Below are positions 34,958-45,200 of a stretch of DNA of 64,000 bases, piece by piece. The stretch covers positions 1-64,000 of the forward strand of contig JAKSOL010000002.1 of assembly GCA_024405635.1 (NCBI GenBank), written 5' to 3'. The translations under genes were made by a program, and so were the position numbers. The notes under the pieces are model-generated. The model worked only from the letters and a program-made list of their open reading frames with translations, did not search any database and was not told where the DNA came from. How positions within the stretch are numbered: position 1 is the first letter of the stretch; each line of letters opens with the position of its first letter. This DNA comes from Salinivirgaceae bacterium (GTDB lineage: Bacteria; Bacteroidota; Bacteroidia; Bacteroidales; SZUA-534).

Positions 34958-36508
34958 CTATTTACCAGCAAGGGTAATTACCGGAATTAACATCTCATCC
35001 ATGCTTATGCCGCCGTGCTGAAAAGTGTTTCGGTAATACGAAACATAGTGATTGTAGTTGTTTGGGTAGGCAAAAAAGTTGTTGCCAAATGCAAAAATGT
35101 ACGATGAACTCACATTGAGCCTAGGTAAACACACGCTTTGTGGATTCTTAATCTCAAACACCTCGCGAGGATTATAAGTCAACTGTTTACCATGTTTGTA
35201 GCGCAGGTTTAAACTTACTTCTTTGTCGCCCACTACTTTTATTGGGTTTGAAACCTGAGTGGTGCCATGGTCGGTTGTTATAACAATGTTTATGTTTTTG
35301 TCGGCCAGTAGTTTAAGTAAATCGAAAAGAGTGCTATGCTCAAACCACGAGCAAGTTATGCTGCGGTAGGCTTTTTCGTCGCTCACAAGCTCTTTAATCA
35401 TGTTCATTTCGGTGCGAGCATGCGACAGCATATCAACAAAATTTACCACAATAACCGACAAATCGTTTTGCATTATTTTGTTCACGCAGTCGGTTAGGCG
35501 TTGGCTTTTGTCAAGGTTGTGAATTTTGTCAAAGTAAAGGCTACAGTTGGCACCAAGTCGAGTAAGTTGTTTGCGGAGCAATTCGTCTTCGTGAGCATTT
35601 TTGCTTTCATCTTCGTTTTCGTTAACCCAAAGGTTGGGCATCAGTTTTTGTATTTCCGACGGCATCAGTCCAGCAAAAAGGGCGTTGCGAGCAAACTGAG
35701 TTGAAGTTGGCAAAATGCTGTAGTAAATATCTTCGTTGGTTACGTTGTAGTACGGAGTTAGCAATGGTTCAAGTACTTCCCATTGGTCGAAACGAAAATT
35801 GTCAATTACCAACAAAAGGGTGCGGCCTTGTTGTAAAACGGGCATTATTTTGTTGCGGAACATTGTGGCAGAGTGGGTTGGGGTGCTGCTGTTTGGTGCC
35901 GAAATCCAATCGACATAGTTGTCTTTTACAAATCGAGCAAAACGATTTTCGGCCTCGTTTTTTTGGTCGTGCAGCAGTTGCTCCATTCCTTCGGTTCCAT
36001 TTTTTAATAATTCCAAGTCCCAGTAAACCAGTTTTTTGTGAACGTCAATCCAGCCTTTTGCATCGAGTTTGCTATTTATTAGGTCGCCAAGTTCCATAAA
36101 ATGCGACTGATAGTTTAGCGTGGTTTTTTCGCTCACAAGGCGTTTTTGCTCGGTTATCTTTTTAATGGCCATTAAAATCTGCATTGGATTAACGGGCTTA
36201 ATTAGATAATCGTTTATCTGTGAGCCAATTGCCTCGTCCATAATAAACTCCTCTTCGCTTTTGGTAATCATAACAATAGGCATTTGCGGACGAATGCTTT
36301 TTATGTGTCGCAAAGTTTCAATGCCGCTCATTCCGGGCATGTTTTCGTCTAAAAAAACAATGTCGTAAAGGTTGTTGGTTACCAAATCAATGGCATCGTT
36401 GCCGTTGTTTACGGTTGAAATTTCGTAGTCTTTTGATTGCAAAAAAATTGTGTGAGGTTTCAACAGGTCAATTTCGTCGTCAACCCAAAGGATGCTGGCT
36501 TTGCTCAT
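34958..36508 (-). CDS. porX: PorX-type response regulator with PglZ domain
   Basis: A 516-residue protein. Residues 1-120 are a receiver with phospho-acceptor Asp54 in YDIVFLDENMPG. After a helical linker, residues about 200-516 form a PglZ domain of the alkaline-phosphatase fold, with LLLVIDNFRFDQWE and IVITTDHGTTQV as metal-site-like segments. In Porphyromonas gingivalis, PorX works with the kinase PorY to control type IX secretion genes, and its PglZ domain has been reported to have zinc-dependent phosphodiesterase activity. The ATG at 36508 is used because the receiver starts there; a longer reading frame runs 75 bases upstream into the promoter region. No PorY or por genes are adjacent. 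Confidence 0.9.
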   Translation of the reverse strand: MSKASILWVDDEIDLLKPHTIFLQSKDYEISTVNNGNDAIDLVTNNLYDIVFLDENMPGMSGIETLRHIKSIRPQMPIVMITKSEEEFIMDEAIGSQINDYLIKPVNPMQILMAIKKITEQKRLVSEKTTLNYQSHFMELGDLINSKLDAKGWIDVHKKLVYWDLELLKNGTEGMEQLLHDQKNEAENRFARFVKDNYVDWISAPNSSTPTHSATMFRNKIMPVLQQGRTLLLVIDNFRFDQWEVLEPLLTPYYNVTNEDIYYSILPTSTQFARNALFAGLMPSEIQKLMPNLWVNENEDESKNAHEDELLRKQLTRLGANCSLYFDKIHNLDKSQRLTDCVNKIMQNDLSVIVVNFVDMLSHARTEMNMIKELVSDEKAYRSITCSWFEHSTLFDLLKLLADKNINIVITTDHGTTQVSNPIKVVGDKEVSLNLRYKHGKQLTYNPREVFEIKNPQSVCLPRLNVSSSYIFAFGNNFFAYPNNYNHYVSYYRNTFQHGGISMDEMLIPVITLAGK

Positions 36509-36573
36509 ATATTGCTTTTTTGTTTTGAGTTTAAAACGAAGATAGTTGTTTATTGTTGTTTGTGCCCGAAAGA

Positions 36574-36603
36574 TTTGCAGCAATAAAAATTTTTCTACTT
36601 TTG
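36574..36603 (+). promoter_or_regulatory. Promoter of the SRP RNA
   Basis: TTTG at 36574-36577 and TACTTTTG at 36596-36603 are both exact consensus elements, with an 18-base spacer. The predicted start is near 36608, the first base of the RNA's terminal stem. Confidence 0.75.
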
Positions 36604-36605
36604 CG

Positions 36606-36708
36606 GCGGGTAAGTCTTATACGACCAGCTCCTGTTAAACTCCCCCAGGGCCGGAAGGCAGCAAGGTAATACGGTTGTAGCGGTGCGATGTAAGTAGCTT
36701 ACCCATTT
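36606..36708 (+). ncRNA. ffs: Signal recognition particle RNA (small bacterial type)
   Basis: The hallmark Ffh-binding hairpin is present: cccccagggccggaaggcag with the GGAA tetraloop, followed by gcaaggtaa. The ends pair as gggtaag (36608-36614) with cttaccc (36698-36704). A T-run follows at once and probably terminates the RNA. The size, about 100 nucleotides, fits the 4.5S-type RNA, which with Ffh targets membrane and secreted proteins to FtsY. It lies divergent from porX. Confidence 0.95.
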
Positions 36709-36721
36709 TTTTTGCCTTGAA

Positions 36722-37441
36722 ATGAACTCAAAGATATTTCAGATTGATGGTGTTGGTGGGGTTGAGGTAGTTAAGCATCATGCTGCCCGTCGAATTACTA
36801 TTAAGCTGAGTGCCAATAAATTGCCTCGTGTTACCATTCCTACACTCATGGCATATCAAATGGGTTATCTTTTTGCTTGCGAAAAAAAACAATGGATAAT
36901 TGAACATCAGAAACAACTTGCCGACAAGTGCAACACGTTGTTGCTTTATCCTCAAGGTCAGGCTCTTACAACTATGTTCCATACTTTTGTTGCGCAGTTG
37001 CACGATGGTCAGATGTTTCAAGTGCGAAAAACCGATAGCTGCCACATTTTGCTTGTTCCCAAAATGCTTGGCATTGAGCATCAGCAAACGCAACAAGTGA
37101 TTCGTAAATACATAAACGAACAACTGCGTAGCGATGCAAAACGTTATTTGCCGCAATACACAATGGAAGTGGCGCAAAAATTGGGCATTAAAGTTGCTTC
37201 AGTATCGGTGCGTAACATGGTATCGCGTTGGGGATCGTGCTCGTCAAAAGCCGACATTCACCTTAATACGCAGTTGATGCGATTACCGCATGAATTGGTG
37301 CAACTTGTTGTGGTTCATGAACTTTGTCACATTGTTCATCATAATCATAGTGCGCAATTTCATGCTTTGGTAAACAAACTGTTGGGTGGTCGCGAGGCTG
37401 AACTTGAAAAAAAACTGAAACAATATAGAACGGTGATATGA
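36722..37441 (+). CDS. YgjP-like (DUF45) zinc metallopeptidase
   Basis: A 239-residue cytoplasmic protein. The C-terminal half carries the metal-binding HELCH (199-203) followed by NHSAQFHALV, plus the preceding MVSRWGSCSSKADIHLN, all typical of the YgjP/WrbA-associated DUF45 family related to SprT peptidases. The physiological substrate is unknown. Its stop overlaps the pepT start by four bases (ATGA), so the two are translationally coupled. Confidence 0.9.
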   Translation: MNSKIFQIDGVGGVEVVKHHAARRITIKLSANKLPRVTIPTLMAYQMGYLFACEKKQWIIEHQKQLADKCNTLLLYPQGQALTTMFHTFVAQLHDGQMFQVRKTDSCHILLVPKMLGIEHQQTQQVIRKYINEQLRSDAKRYLPQYTMEVAQKLGIKVASVSVRNMVSRWGSCSSKADIHLNTQLMRLPHELVQLVVVHELCHIVHHNHSAQFHALVNKLLGGREAELEKKLKQYRTVI

Positions 37442-38667
37442 ATAAACAACTTGCAACTCGCTTTTTGCGTTATGTAAACATCGACACGCAAAGCGATGCT
37501 TCGTCAACAACTTGCCCTAGTACAGGCAAACAATTTAACCTTGTTAAGTTGCTGGCCGATGAATTGGTTGATATGGGTGTAACAAAAGTAAATGTTGACC
37601 AAAACGGTTACCTATTTGCAACCATTCCGGCAAACACCACAAAACAAGTTCCTGTTATTGGATTCATTGCCCATGTTGATACCAGTCCCGACATGTCCGG
37701 AAACAATATAAAACCGCGCATAGTTGAAAATTATGCAGGGGCCGACATTGTGCTTAACGAGTGTGATGGAATAATTCTATCGCCGTCAGACTCGCCCGAG
37801 TTGCTCAACTATATAGGCAACGACCTTGTAGTAACCGATGGCCACACACTGCTTGGCGCCGACGACAAGTCGGGAATTACCGCAATTATGCTGATGGCCG
37901 AGTTTTTAGTTTCTCATCCCGAATTTGAACATGGTACAGTAAAAATTGGCTTTACTCCCGACGAAGAAATTGGTCGCGGTGCCGATTTGTTTAACGTTGA
38001 AAATTTTGGTGCCGATTATGCATATACCATTGATGGTGAGGGACTTGGCGCTATTGAATTTGAAAACTTTAATGCCGCATCGGCCATTTTTGATGTTAAA
38101 GGTCGCGAGGTTCACCCTGGAAGCGGAAAAGATAAAATGGTAAACGCTTGTCTGATGCTAGCTCGCATTATTGGCAGCATTCCTGTTGACCAAACTCCAC
38201 GATATACCGATGGCTATCAAGGTTTTTTCCATACACACACCATTGAGGGAAATGTTGAACACGCGCACGCCGAAATGCTTATTCGCGACCACGATAGCAA
38301 TAAGTTTCAGCAGAAAAAAGATTGGCTTAAAGCAACCGTTAGTGCGCTTTGTAACGAATATGGTGGCGAGTACATCAGTCTAACCATTACCGACCAGTAT
38401 AAAAATATGCGTGAAAAAATTGAGCCGCACATGCACTTAATTGAAACCGCAATGGAGGCAATGCGTCAAATTGGAATTGAACCTAAAGTTTCTCCAATTA
38501 GAGGCGGAACCGATGGCGCACGCTTATCGTATATGGGCTTGCCAACGCCAAATATTTTTGCGGGCGGACATAACTTCCACAGCCGTTACGAGTACGTGCC
38601 TTTGCAAAGCATTGAAAAAGCAAGCCAAACTATTTTGAAGATTATTGAACTATACGCGGCAAAGTAA
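37438..38667 (+). CDS. pepT: Peptidase T (tripeptide aminopeptidase)
   Basis: A 409-residue M20-family dizinc aminopeptidase that removes the N-terminal residue from tripeptides in the cytoplasm. Motifs: FIAHVDTSPD (metal histidine and catalytic aspartate), LLGADDKSGITAIM with the bridging aspartate, and FTPDEEIGRGAD with the general-base glutamate. The C-terminal PIRGGTDGARLSYMGLPTPNIFAGGHNFHS completes the metal site. Full length. It overlaps the upstream metallopeptidase gene. Confidence 0.96.
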   Translation: MNKQLATRFLRYVNIDTQSDASSTTCPSTGKQFNLVKLLADELVDMGVTKVNVDQNGYLFATIPANTTKQVPVIGFIAHVDTSPDMSGNNIKPRIVENYAGADIVLNECDGIILSPSDSPELLNYIGNDLVVTDGHTLLGADDKSGITAIMLMAEFLVSHPEFEHGTVKIGFTPDEEIGRGADLFNVENFGADYAYTIDGEGLGAIEFENFNAASAIFDVKGREVHPGSGKDKMVNACLMLARIIGSIPVDQTPRYTDGYQGFFHTHTIEGNVEHAHAEMLIRDHDSNKFQQKKDWLKATVSALCNEYGGEYISLTITDQYKNMREKIEPHMHLIETAMEAMRQIGIEPKVSPIRGGTDGARLSYMGLPTPNIFAGGHNFHSRYEYVPLQSIEKASQTILKIIELYAAK

Positions 38668-38771
38668 TTGGTAAACTGTTTTTTTAATTAGTTATTAAAC
38701 TAACATGCAGCTCTTTGGAGGTTTAACTTGTTGAAATAAAAGAGTTGTATGCAACAACAAAGGTTCTCAAT

Positions 38772-39785
38772 ATGAAGAATCAGCATAAAAAACTATCGCT
38801 AAAAAGTAGGTTGGCTTATTTCCGCATTTGGCAAGTATCAGGTCAAATGATTGGTCGTAGCAACAGTATTATTTACGAGCGTTGCGAGTGCGTTAACTGT
38901 GGCGAAATGTTTAATGGCAACTACTGCCCAAACTGTGGCCAAAGCGCAAAAGAGAAACGTCTTACTTTGCGTAGTGCATTCGAAAACTTGTTTTCGCTGT
39001 TACTTAATACCGACAAGGGATTTGTTTACACGTTGCTGTGCCTTATTTTTAGGCCAGGCTACATGATTCTTGACTATATAAGAGGCAAGCGGGCGCGTTA
39101 CACACGGCCAGTTCAGTTGCTGTTTTTTACGGTTACCATTTTTTTTGTAATCGATTATGTAGCAAACTTGTCGTTTAATATTGGCCAAAGCATAAACGAT
39201 TATTTGGACAAGGTGGTTGAAGATGTGCATACCGATACTTTGGCAAACACCGATACACACAACATGGCTTTGGTGTCGCAGTTCCCGCAATATGTTGAAC
39301 CAGACTCGTTGCACATTAGCAACAAAACAAAGGTTGTGATTAGAGACGATAACAATGGCAACGAGTTCTTGCTAAACATGGCTGCAGTGGGTGCAATAAT
39401 TGAGAGTATTAAGAGTTGGGTTGTTAATCACATGGGAGTGGTGGCATTGCTCATAATGCTGTTTCTTATTTTCCCCATGTGGATTAGCTATAGAACTACA
39501 AATGTTGGCAAAACGCTGAATTTAACAGAATGTTTCTTTGCTATTGTTTTTATGGGTAGCCAGGCTTTCCTATTGCGATTGATATTGTTTGCGGTACCAA
39601 ACGGAATAATGTTGTTTATAGTTTATCCGATAATGTTTATATGCAATTGCCATCAATTATATAGAATATCGTGGAAGAGCAGCTTAAAGCGAATGTTGCT
39701 ATTCTCGTTCCTAATGTTTATTGAGTTTGTGGTAGTAGTGACAGTGGTGTCTTTTTTTGCCGAGTATATTTTTGACAGTTTGTAA
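38772..39785 (+). CDS. DUF3667 membrane protein with zinc ribbon
   Basis: A 337-residue protein. An N-terminal zinc ribbon, CVNCGEMFNGNYCPNCG, near residues 43-59 is followed by the DUF3667 segment (LRSAFENLFSLLLNTDKGFVYTLL...RPGYMILDYIRGKR) and about five transmembrane helices, with a loop of about 90 residues between the first and second. The function of the family is unknown. The ATG at 38772 is preferred to the in-frame TTG at 38745. No clear promoter or terminator was seen around it. Confidence 0.82.
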   Translation: MKNQHKKLSLKSRLAYFRIWQVSGQMIGRSNSIIYERCECVNCGEMFNGNYCPNCGQSAKEKRLTLRSAFENLFSLLLNTDKGFVYTLLCLIFRPGYMILDYIRGKRARYTRPVQLLFFTVTIFFVIDYVANLSFNIGQSINDYLDKVVEDVHTDTLANTDTHNMALVSQFPQYVEPDSLHISNKTKVVIRDDNNGNEFLLNMAAVGAIIESIKSWVVNHMGVVALLIMLFLIFPMWISYRTTNVGKTLNLTECFFAIVFMGSQAFLLRLILFAVPNGIMLFIVYPIMFICNCHQLYRISWKSSLKRMLLFSFLMFIEFVVVVTVVSFFAEYIFDSL

Positions 39786-39841
39786 GCAGGTTGAATTTGC
39801 AATTTTCATGACTATTGAAGAGCATTTTGGCGAAAAAGGGC

Positions 39842-42190
39842 CTATTGCACAAAAAATATGCGCTTTACTTGATTTCCCCAAGTGTCGGTTATTGTTAAAA
39901 CATGACGGCCGGGCTCGGTGCTAACAGCCATTTCGTGGTTTGTGTTGGTTTGTCCGATGAAAAAACTATCGATGCTCCAATAAATGGTTTCGTTGGAATT
40001 GGAGTGCGTTGCTCTAAACACAAATTTCCCCTTTTCGCCAGAAAAGCCTTTGGTTTTAACCAAAATAGCTCCGTTTTCGGGATAAACAATTTGCATGGTT
40101 GATTGCATATCGGTGTTGCAGTCGGGATGATAAGGTGGCAGTGCTTTGTAATCGAGATGACATAAACTATAGTAGTGGGCCATTGTTGGAGGCAAGGTAA
40201 ACCACGAAGTGTTAAATATTTCAGAAGCTGGCATACACGATGTGTTAACTCTGTATTTGCAGTCGGGAGTTAGGTGAACAAGGTGGTGGTAAGGGCAAAT
40301 TTCAGTTTCTTTTCCCACCTCTAAAAAAGTAAGGCTGTCAACCTCTTCGCATAACGAAGTGGCAATGTGTCCGCTTTTTCGGCAAACTGGAATAATATCC
40401 ATTTCGGCATAAGGCATTTCAAACCATTCGGAGTGCGGTAGTTTTGAAAAAACCGAAAACATAATGGGAGCGGCAAACCCAACGCCAGTCATTCCAAAGC
40501 GACCTTCGCCATCGGCATTGCCAACCCAAACGCCAACAACATAATTGGGTGTAACTCCAATTGACCAAGCATCTCTTGCTCCGTAGCTTGTGCCAGTTTT
40601 CCACGCTATTTTTTTCATGCTGTTGAAATAGTGCCAGTCGGCCTCCTCTTCAGGTCGGCTCAAATCGGCCATAGCTTCAAAGGTTAGGTAAATGGCTCCA
40701 GCACTAAATGTTGCGTTGTTGGCCCATTGTGGTTTTTTATCTTCAACGGGCTCAAATGTAAGAGGATGTAAGTTGTTAAGGTTGTATTTACGGTCGTGTT
40801 GGTTAAACGTGTTTAGTATTCGGGCCATTGATGCGTATGTTCCGCACAAGTCCCATAGGTTTACTTCGGCACCTCCCAATATGAGCGACGCGCCATAGTG
40901 GTCGGCATCAAAAGGCATGGTGGTTAATCCAATTTTTCGTAAAAACGAAAGGAACCTGCCTACTGAATATTTTTGCAATAAACGCACCATTGGAACATTT
41001 AACGATTGAATAAGTGCGTTTGATGCGGGAACAGCTCCGCAAAAAGTCTTGCTGTAGTTTTGTGGAGTAAATCCGCTAATGTTGGTTGGAATGTCGGGTA
41101 CAAGAGTTGTGGGCAAAATGGCGCCGTCTTGTAACAAAGCCGAATACAGAAAAGGTTTAAGAATGCTACCCGACGAACGTGGAGCAGTAATAACATCAAC
41201 TTGGTTGCCGTGCTTTTCGTCGGCAGGTAGAGTGGTGTTTCCGCAGTAAGCCACCACATTGCCAGTTTTTACCTCGCAAACAATCACAGCAGCGTTGTGT
41301 ATTTGGTTGGTCTTGTACTTTTCAACATAATAGTTTAGCGTGGCTTGTGTGTTTTGTTGCAAGTTGGTTTGCAAAGTTGTGCAAATGTTGCGCCCAGGAG
41401 TTTTTGAATTAACCTTGTCGAGCAGGTGTGGAGCAAAGTTTGGCAACGGTTTAGGCGCAAGCACCAAATTTTCGGATATTGAAAGGTTGTAGGTTTCGTT
41501 GTCAATAATTTTTGCTTGGTTGAGTTTGCTAAGCAAAAAATTTCTTTTTCGTAGCAACTGATCTCTGTTTTTCCCAGGATGCACAAGTGCTGGTGAGTTT
41601 GGCAAAACGGCAAGAGTAGCCGCCTCGGCCCACGAAAGTTGATCGGCGCTTCGGCCAAAATATCGCCACGACGAAGCCGAAATGCCTATTGTGTTTCCAC
41701 CAAAAGGAGCATGCGAAACATACATCGATAGTATTTCGTCTTTGCTATAAGCAAGTTCGATGTATAAGGCACGCCAAGCTTCTTTAATTTTTTGCAACAA
41801 GGTTCGGCGAGTGGTGCCAAACGATAGCCGCGATACTTGCATTGTGATGGTGCTGCCGCCCGACACTACCTTGTGTTGTGTAATGTTTTGTTTTACAGCC
41901 CTTGCCATGGCAAAAATGTCGATGCCAAAGTGCCAGTAAAAGCGTTTGTCTTCGTATTCAATTAAGCACTGTTTTATTTTTTGCGGAACGGTGTCGATTG
42001 GAGGAAAACGCCATTGCTCGTCGCTCGATAGTCGGGCGCCAAGTAAATCGCCCTCAGCCGATGTTAATATGGTTGCATAGTTGTTTGGAAATAGTTTTTT
42101 TGGCGATGTGGCTACCAAAGCTATCACCAAAATTAATATGGCAATTGCAACGGCAGATACTAGCTTAACAATGTTGTTTCTTAACACCAC
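39842..42190 (-). CDS. pbpC: Penicillin-binding protein 1C
   Basis: A 782-residue bifunctional peptidoglycan synthase anchored by an N-terminal membrane helix. The glycosyltransferase domain has EYEDKRFYWHFGID, with catalytic Glu80, and GGSTITMQVSRL. The transpeptidase domain has the SxxK motif in SSGSILKP, SNA, and KTGTSYG. The last about 90 residues form the biPBP_C domain typical of PBP1C. The start is GTG at 42190, or the adjacent GTG at 42187. The gene is divergent from an alpha-2-macroglobulin gene, its usual partner (E. coli pbpC-yfhM). Confidence 0.94.
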   Translation of the reverse strand: MVLRNNIVKLVSAVAIAILILVIALVATSPKKLFPNNYATILTSAEGDLLGARLSSDEQWRFPPIDTVPQKIKQCLIEYEDKRFYWHFGIDIFAMARAVKQNITQHKVVSGGSTITMQVSRLSFGTTRRTLLQKIKEAWRALYIELAYSKDEILSMYVSHAPFGGNTIGISASSWRYFGRSADQLSWAEAATLAVLPNSPALVHPGKNRDQLLRKRNFLLSKLNQAKIIDNETYNLSISENLVLAPKPLPNFAPHLLDKVNSKTPGRNICTTLQTNLQQNTQATLNYYVEKYKTNQIHNAAVIVCEVKTGNVVAYCGNTTLPADEKHGNQVDVITAPRSSGSILKPFLYSALLQDGAILPTTLVPDIPTNISGFTPQNYSKTFCGAVPASNALIQSLNVPMVRLLQKYSVGRFLSFLRKIGLTTMPFDADHYGASLILGGAEVNLWDLCGTYASMARILNTFNQHDRKYNLNNLHPLTFEPVEDKKPQWANNATFSAGAIYLTFEAMADLSRPEEEADWHYFNSMKKIAWKTGTSYGARDAWSIGVTPNYVVGVWVGNADGEGRFGMTGVGFAAPIMFSVFSKLPHSEWFEMPYAEMDIIPVCRKSGHIATSLCEEVDSLTFLEVGKETEICPYHHLVHLTPDCKYRVNTSCMPASEIFNTSWFTLPPTMAHYYSLCHLDYKALPPYHPDCNTDMQSTMQIVYPENGAILVKTKGFSGEKGKFVFRATHSNSNETIYWSIDSFFIGQTNTNHEMAVSTEPGRHVLTITDTWGNQVKRIFFVQ

Positions 42191-42216
42191 TCCAATACAT
42201 TTAGTTGATTGTGTGA

Positions 42217-42224
42217 CAAAAGTA
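42217..42224 (-). promoter_or_regulatory. -7 promoter box of pbpC
   Basis: CAAAAGTA on the plus strand reads TACTTTTG on the minus strand. The predicted transcript start near 42209 lies about 18 bases before the GTG start. Confidence 0.6.
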
Positions 42225-42269
42225 TATTTTGAAATACAACAAGAAAATTTTTTGCAGCCGCGCTTTTCT

Positions 42270-42277
42270 TATATTTG
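42270..42277 (+). promoter_or_regulatory. -7 promoter box of the alpha-2-macroglobulin gene
   Basis: TATATTTG matches TAnnTTTG exactly, with TTTG at 42251-42254 upstream at a short 15-base spacing. It leaves about 15 bases before the ATG at 42299 and excludes an in-frame start at 42275. Confidence 0.6.
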
Positions 42278-42298
42278 GCGGCAAAACAATTAATAATC

Positions 42299-45200
42299 AT
42301 GAAACGGCTATTATTCTATTTGGCAGTGGTTGCTGTTTTGGCAGTTTGTGCATCGTGCTCAAAATCAAAAAGCAAAAGCAGCAACGAGGTTTTGTACAAC
42401 CAATATGTTGAGGCGTTTACACCAAACAAAATTTCGAGAAACGAAAACATTATGGTCAAGTTGTCGAAACCAGTTAACGAGGATCTTCAACTGTCGGGTG
42501 GATGGACCCGCTATTTTGTTATTTCTCCGTCAATTAAGGTTAAATACTCGTTGGAAGAAAATGGCACATTGCTAGTAATGTCGCCCGAAAAACCAATAAA
42601 ATCAAATAAGACATATACCGTAACATTGGATCTTAAAAAATTGGTTGGCGCCAAAGCTCCCGAAAACGAGTTTAGCTTTAAGGTTGCGGCCAAAGATTGG
42701 TATGCAAAAGCCAGTTTTAAGGAGCCAAGCATCGATCCTGATAGAGATGACAGTTATCAGTTGCAGTTAACTATTACAACAAACGGTTTTGAAGATGCCG
42801 AGACTGTTGAAAAATGCGGTGAGTTTGACAATGATTTTGCAGCCATAAAATGGACTCACAGCGCCGATGGTAAAACTCACAATGCTGTTATTTATGGCAT
42901 ACCTGCCAAAAAGTATAGCTACGACTTTGTTTATAAATACACTTCCGAAGCAAAAAAGAGTAAAGAAACAATTAGAAAAATTATTCCAGCTGCCGAAAAA
43001 TTCGATGTTTGGCAATGTTCGTTGGTAACCGACAATGGCCGATATATTGAGGTGGCGTTCAACAAAAAACTTGACCCGTCGCAAGATATTAAAGGCCTTG
43101 TGTATATTGTTGGATACGAGTCAACTCCGTATGAAATTGACGTTAACAAAATTAGGTTCTATTACGACCAATCGTTAAAAGGACAGTTGTCGGTTTTTGT
43201 GAGCCAAGAATTGCATAGCCACGACTACAAAAATCTTGAGAGCGACCAAGTTTTTAAAATTGACCTTGGTGGAGATAAACCAGAATTGGCCTTTGTAAAA
43301 ACAGGTTCGTTGGTGCCAATCAGCGACAAAATAATGATACCATTTAAAGCTACATATTACCGTGGTGCAGTGGTGCGCATTATTAAAATTAAGGAGAAAA
43401 ACATTGGGCAATTCTTACAAGTAAACACAATTTCGGGCTCAAACGAACTAAAACGTGTTGGAAGGCTTGTTGCTCGTAAAACTATTTTTTTCGACGACGA
43501 GAATCTAAACCTATCAAATACACACACATACGCGCTAAACCTTAGCGACTTTATTGAACCAGAACCCGGAGCCATTTACAGAGTTGAACTTTCGGTTGAC
43601 AAGAGTTTTTCAACCTATCCAGGCGTAAACGAAAAATTTAGGTCGAAGGAAGAAATTCAGTCAAACGACATGTCAAACGAAGAATATGAAGCTCAAAAGT
43701 ACGACAACGTTGACAATAGCTCATATTACTACTATGACGACGATTATGACTACTACTACAGAAGCTCCGATCCGGCCGACGATTCGTACTATATAAATAG
43801 AAAATACAGCATCAACGTGTTGGCTACCAATTTGGGCATTGTTGTTAAATCGGGTAGAGCATCGTCAATGAAAGTGTTTGTAAGCAATTTGGTTACAACC
43901 GATGCCGAACCAGATGTTGAATTGAAGGCTTACAATTATCAAAACGAAGAAATAGCATCGGCAAAAACCAATTCCGATGGAGTTGCCGATTTAGAATATA
44001 CAAAAAGCCGTCCGTTCCTTATTGTTGCATCAAAAGACAAGCAACGCGCCTACATACGTGTCGATGGCGGTTCGGCATTGTCAACCAGCGATTTTAATGT
44101 TGGTGGCAATGTGCTTCAACGTGGAATAAAGGGCTTTATTTATGGCGAACGCGGTGTTTGGCGACCAGGCGACACCTTGCATTTGTCGTTTATGATGAAC
44201 GACCGACAAGGTTCAACTCCCGATAACTTTCCTGTTACTCTTTCGTTATACACTCCGCTTGGCCAGCAATACGCAATCAAAACTTCAACAACAAGTTGCA
44301 TGGGCCTTTATACATTCAACATTCCAACCGATGTTGAGGCAAGTACTGGTGAGTGGCGAGTGCATGTTCAAGCTGGTGGCGCCGACTTTAGCAAGACTAT
44401 TAGAATTGAAACCGTAAAACCAAATAGATTAAAAATTAAGCTTGATGTTGATAAAATGGTAACCGATAAATCAACAACAAGTATTCATGGCGAATGGCTA
44501 AACGGCAATCCTGTACGTGGTTTAAAGTACGACATTACTCCAACTTTTTCGCGCTATAAAACTCGTTTTGACGATTATGCCGACTATGTGTTTGAGGACA
44601 ATATGAATCAGTTTACATCAGAAACCGTAAACATGGTTGAAGGTAAATTGGACAGTCTTGGCAACGCAAGCATTAAATTGAAATTTGATATATCGAAAAA
44701 AGCGCCTGGCAAATTAAACATGGCCCTTTCAACCAAAATGTACGAGCTATCGGGCGACTTTAGCATAAACGGAATATCAACCATTTACTCGCCATTTAGC
44801 CGTTACATTGGATTAAAGTTGCCCGAACCCGATAACCGATATGGTTGGTATAATACAGGCCAAACTAAACAACAATTTAGCATTGTTGCGGTTGATGCCA
44901 ATGGCAAACCATTGCCCTCGGTTGAGTGTGTTGTTAAAGTTTACAAACTACGCTATTGGTGGTGGTGGGACTCTGCCGATGGCGATGTGGCTGAGTATGT
45001 CAACGATAAATATCTTGAACCAGTTGATGAACGAAAAGTAGTAACCGATAGCAAAGGCCTAGCTAATTTTGCGTTTGGCGCAAACGACGATAATTGGGGA
45101 TCGTACTACATTAAGGTTACTGATGTAAAAGGTGGTCACTCAACCGGAAACAGAGTTTATTTTGATTGGCCAATGGGTAACCCACGTCAACTTGGAAACG

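Noticed and set aside
35701..36099. Open frame of 132 codons antisense to porX
   Set aside because: Cysteine- and arginine-rich reverse reading of the porX linker; no start signal.
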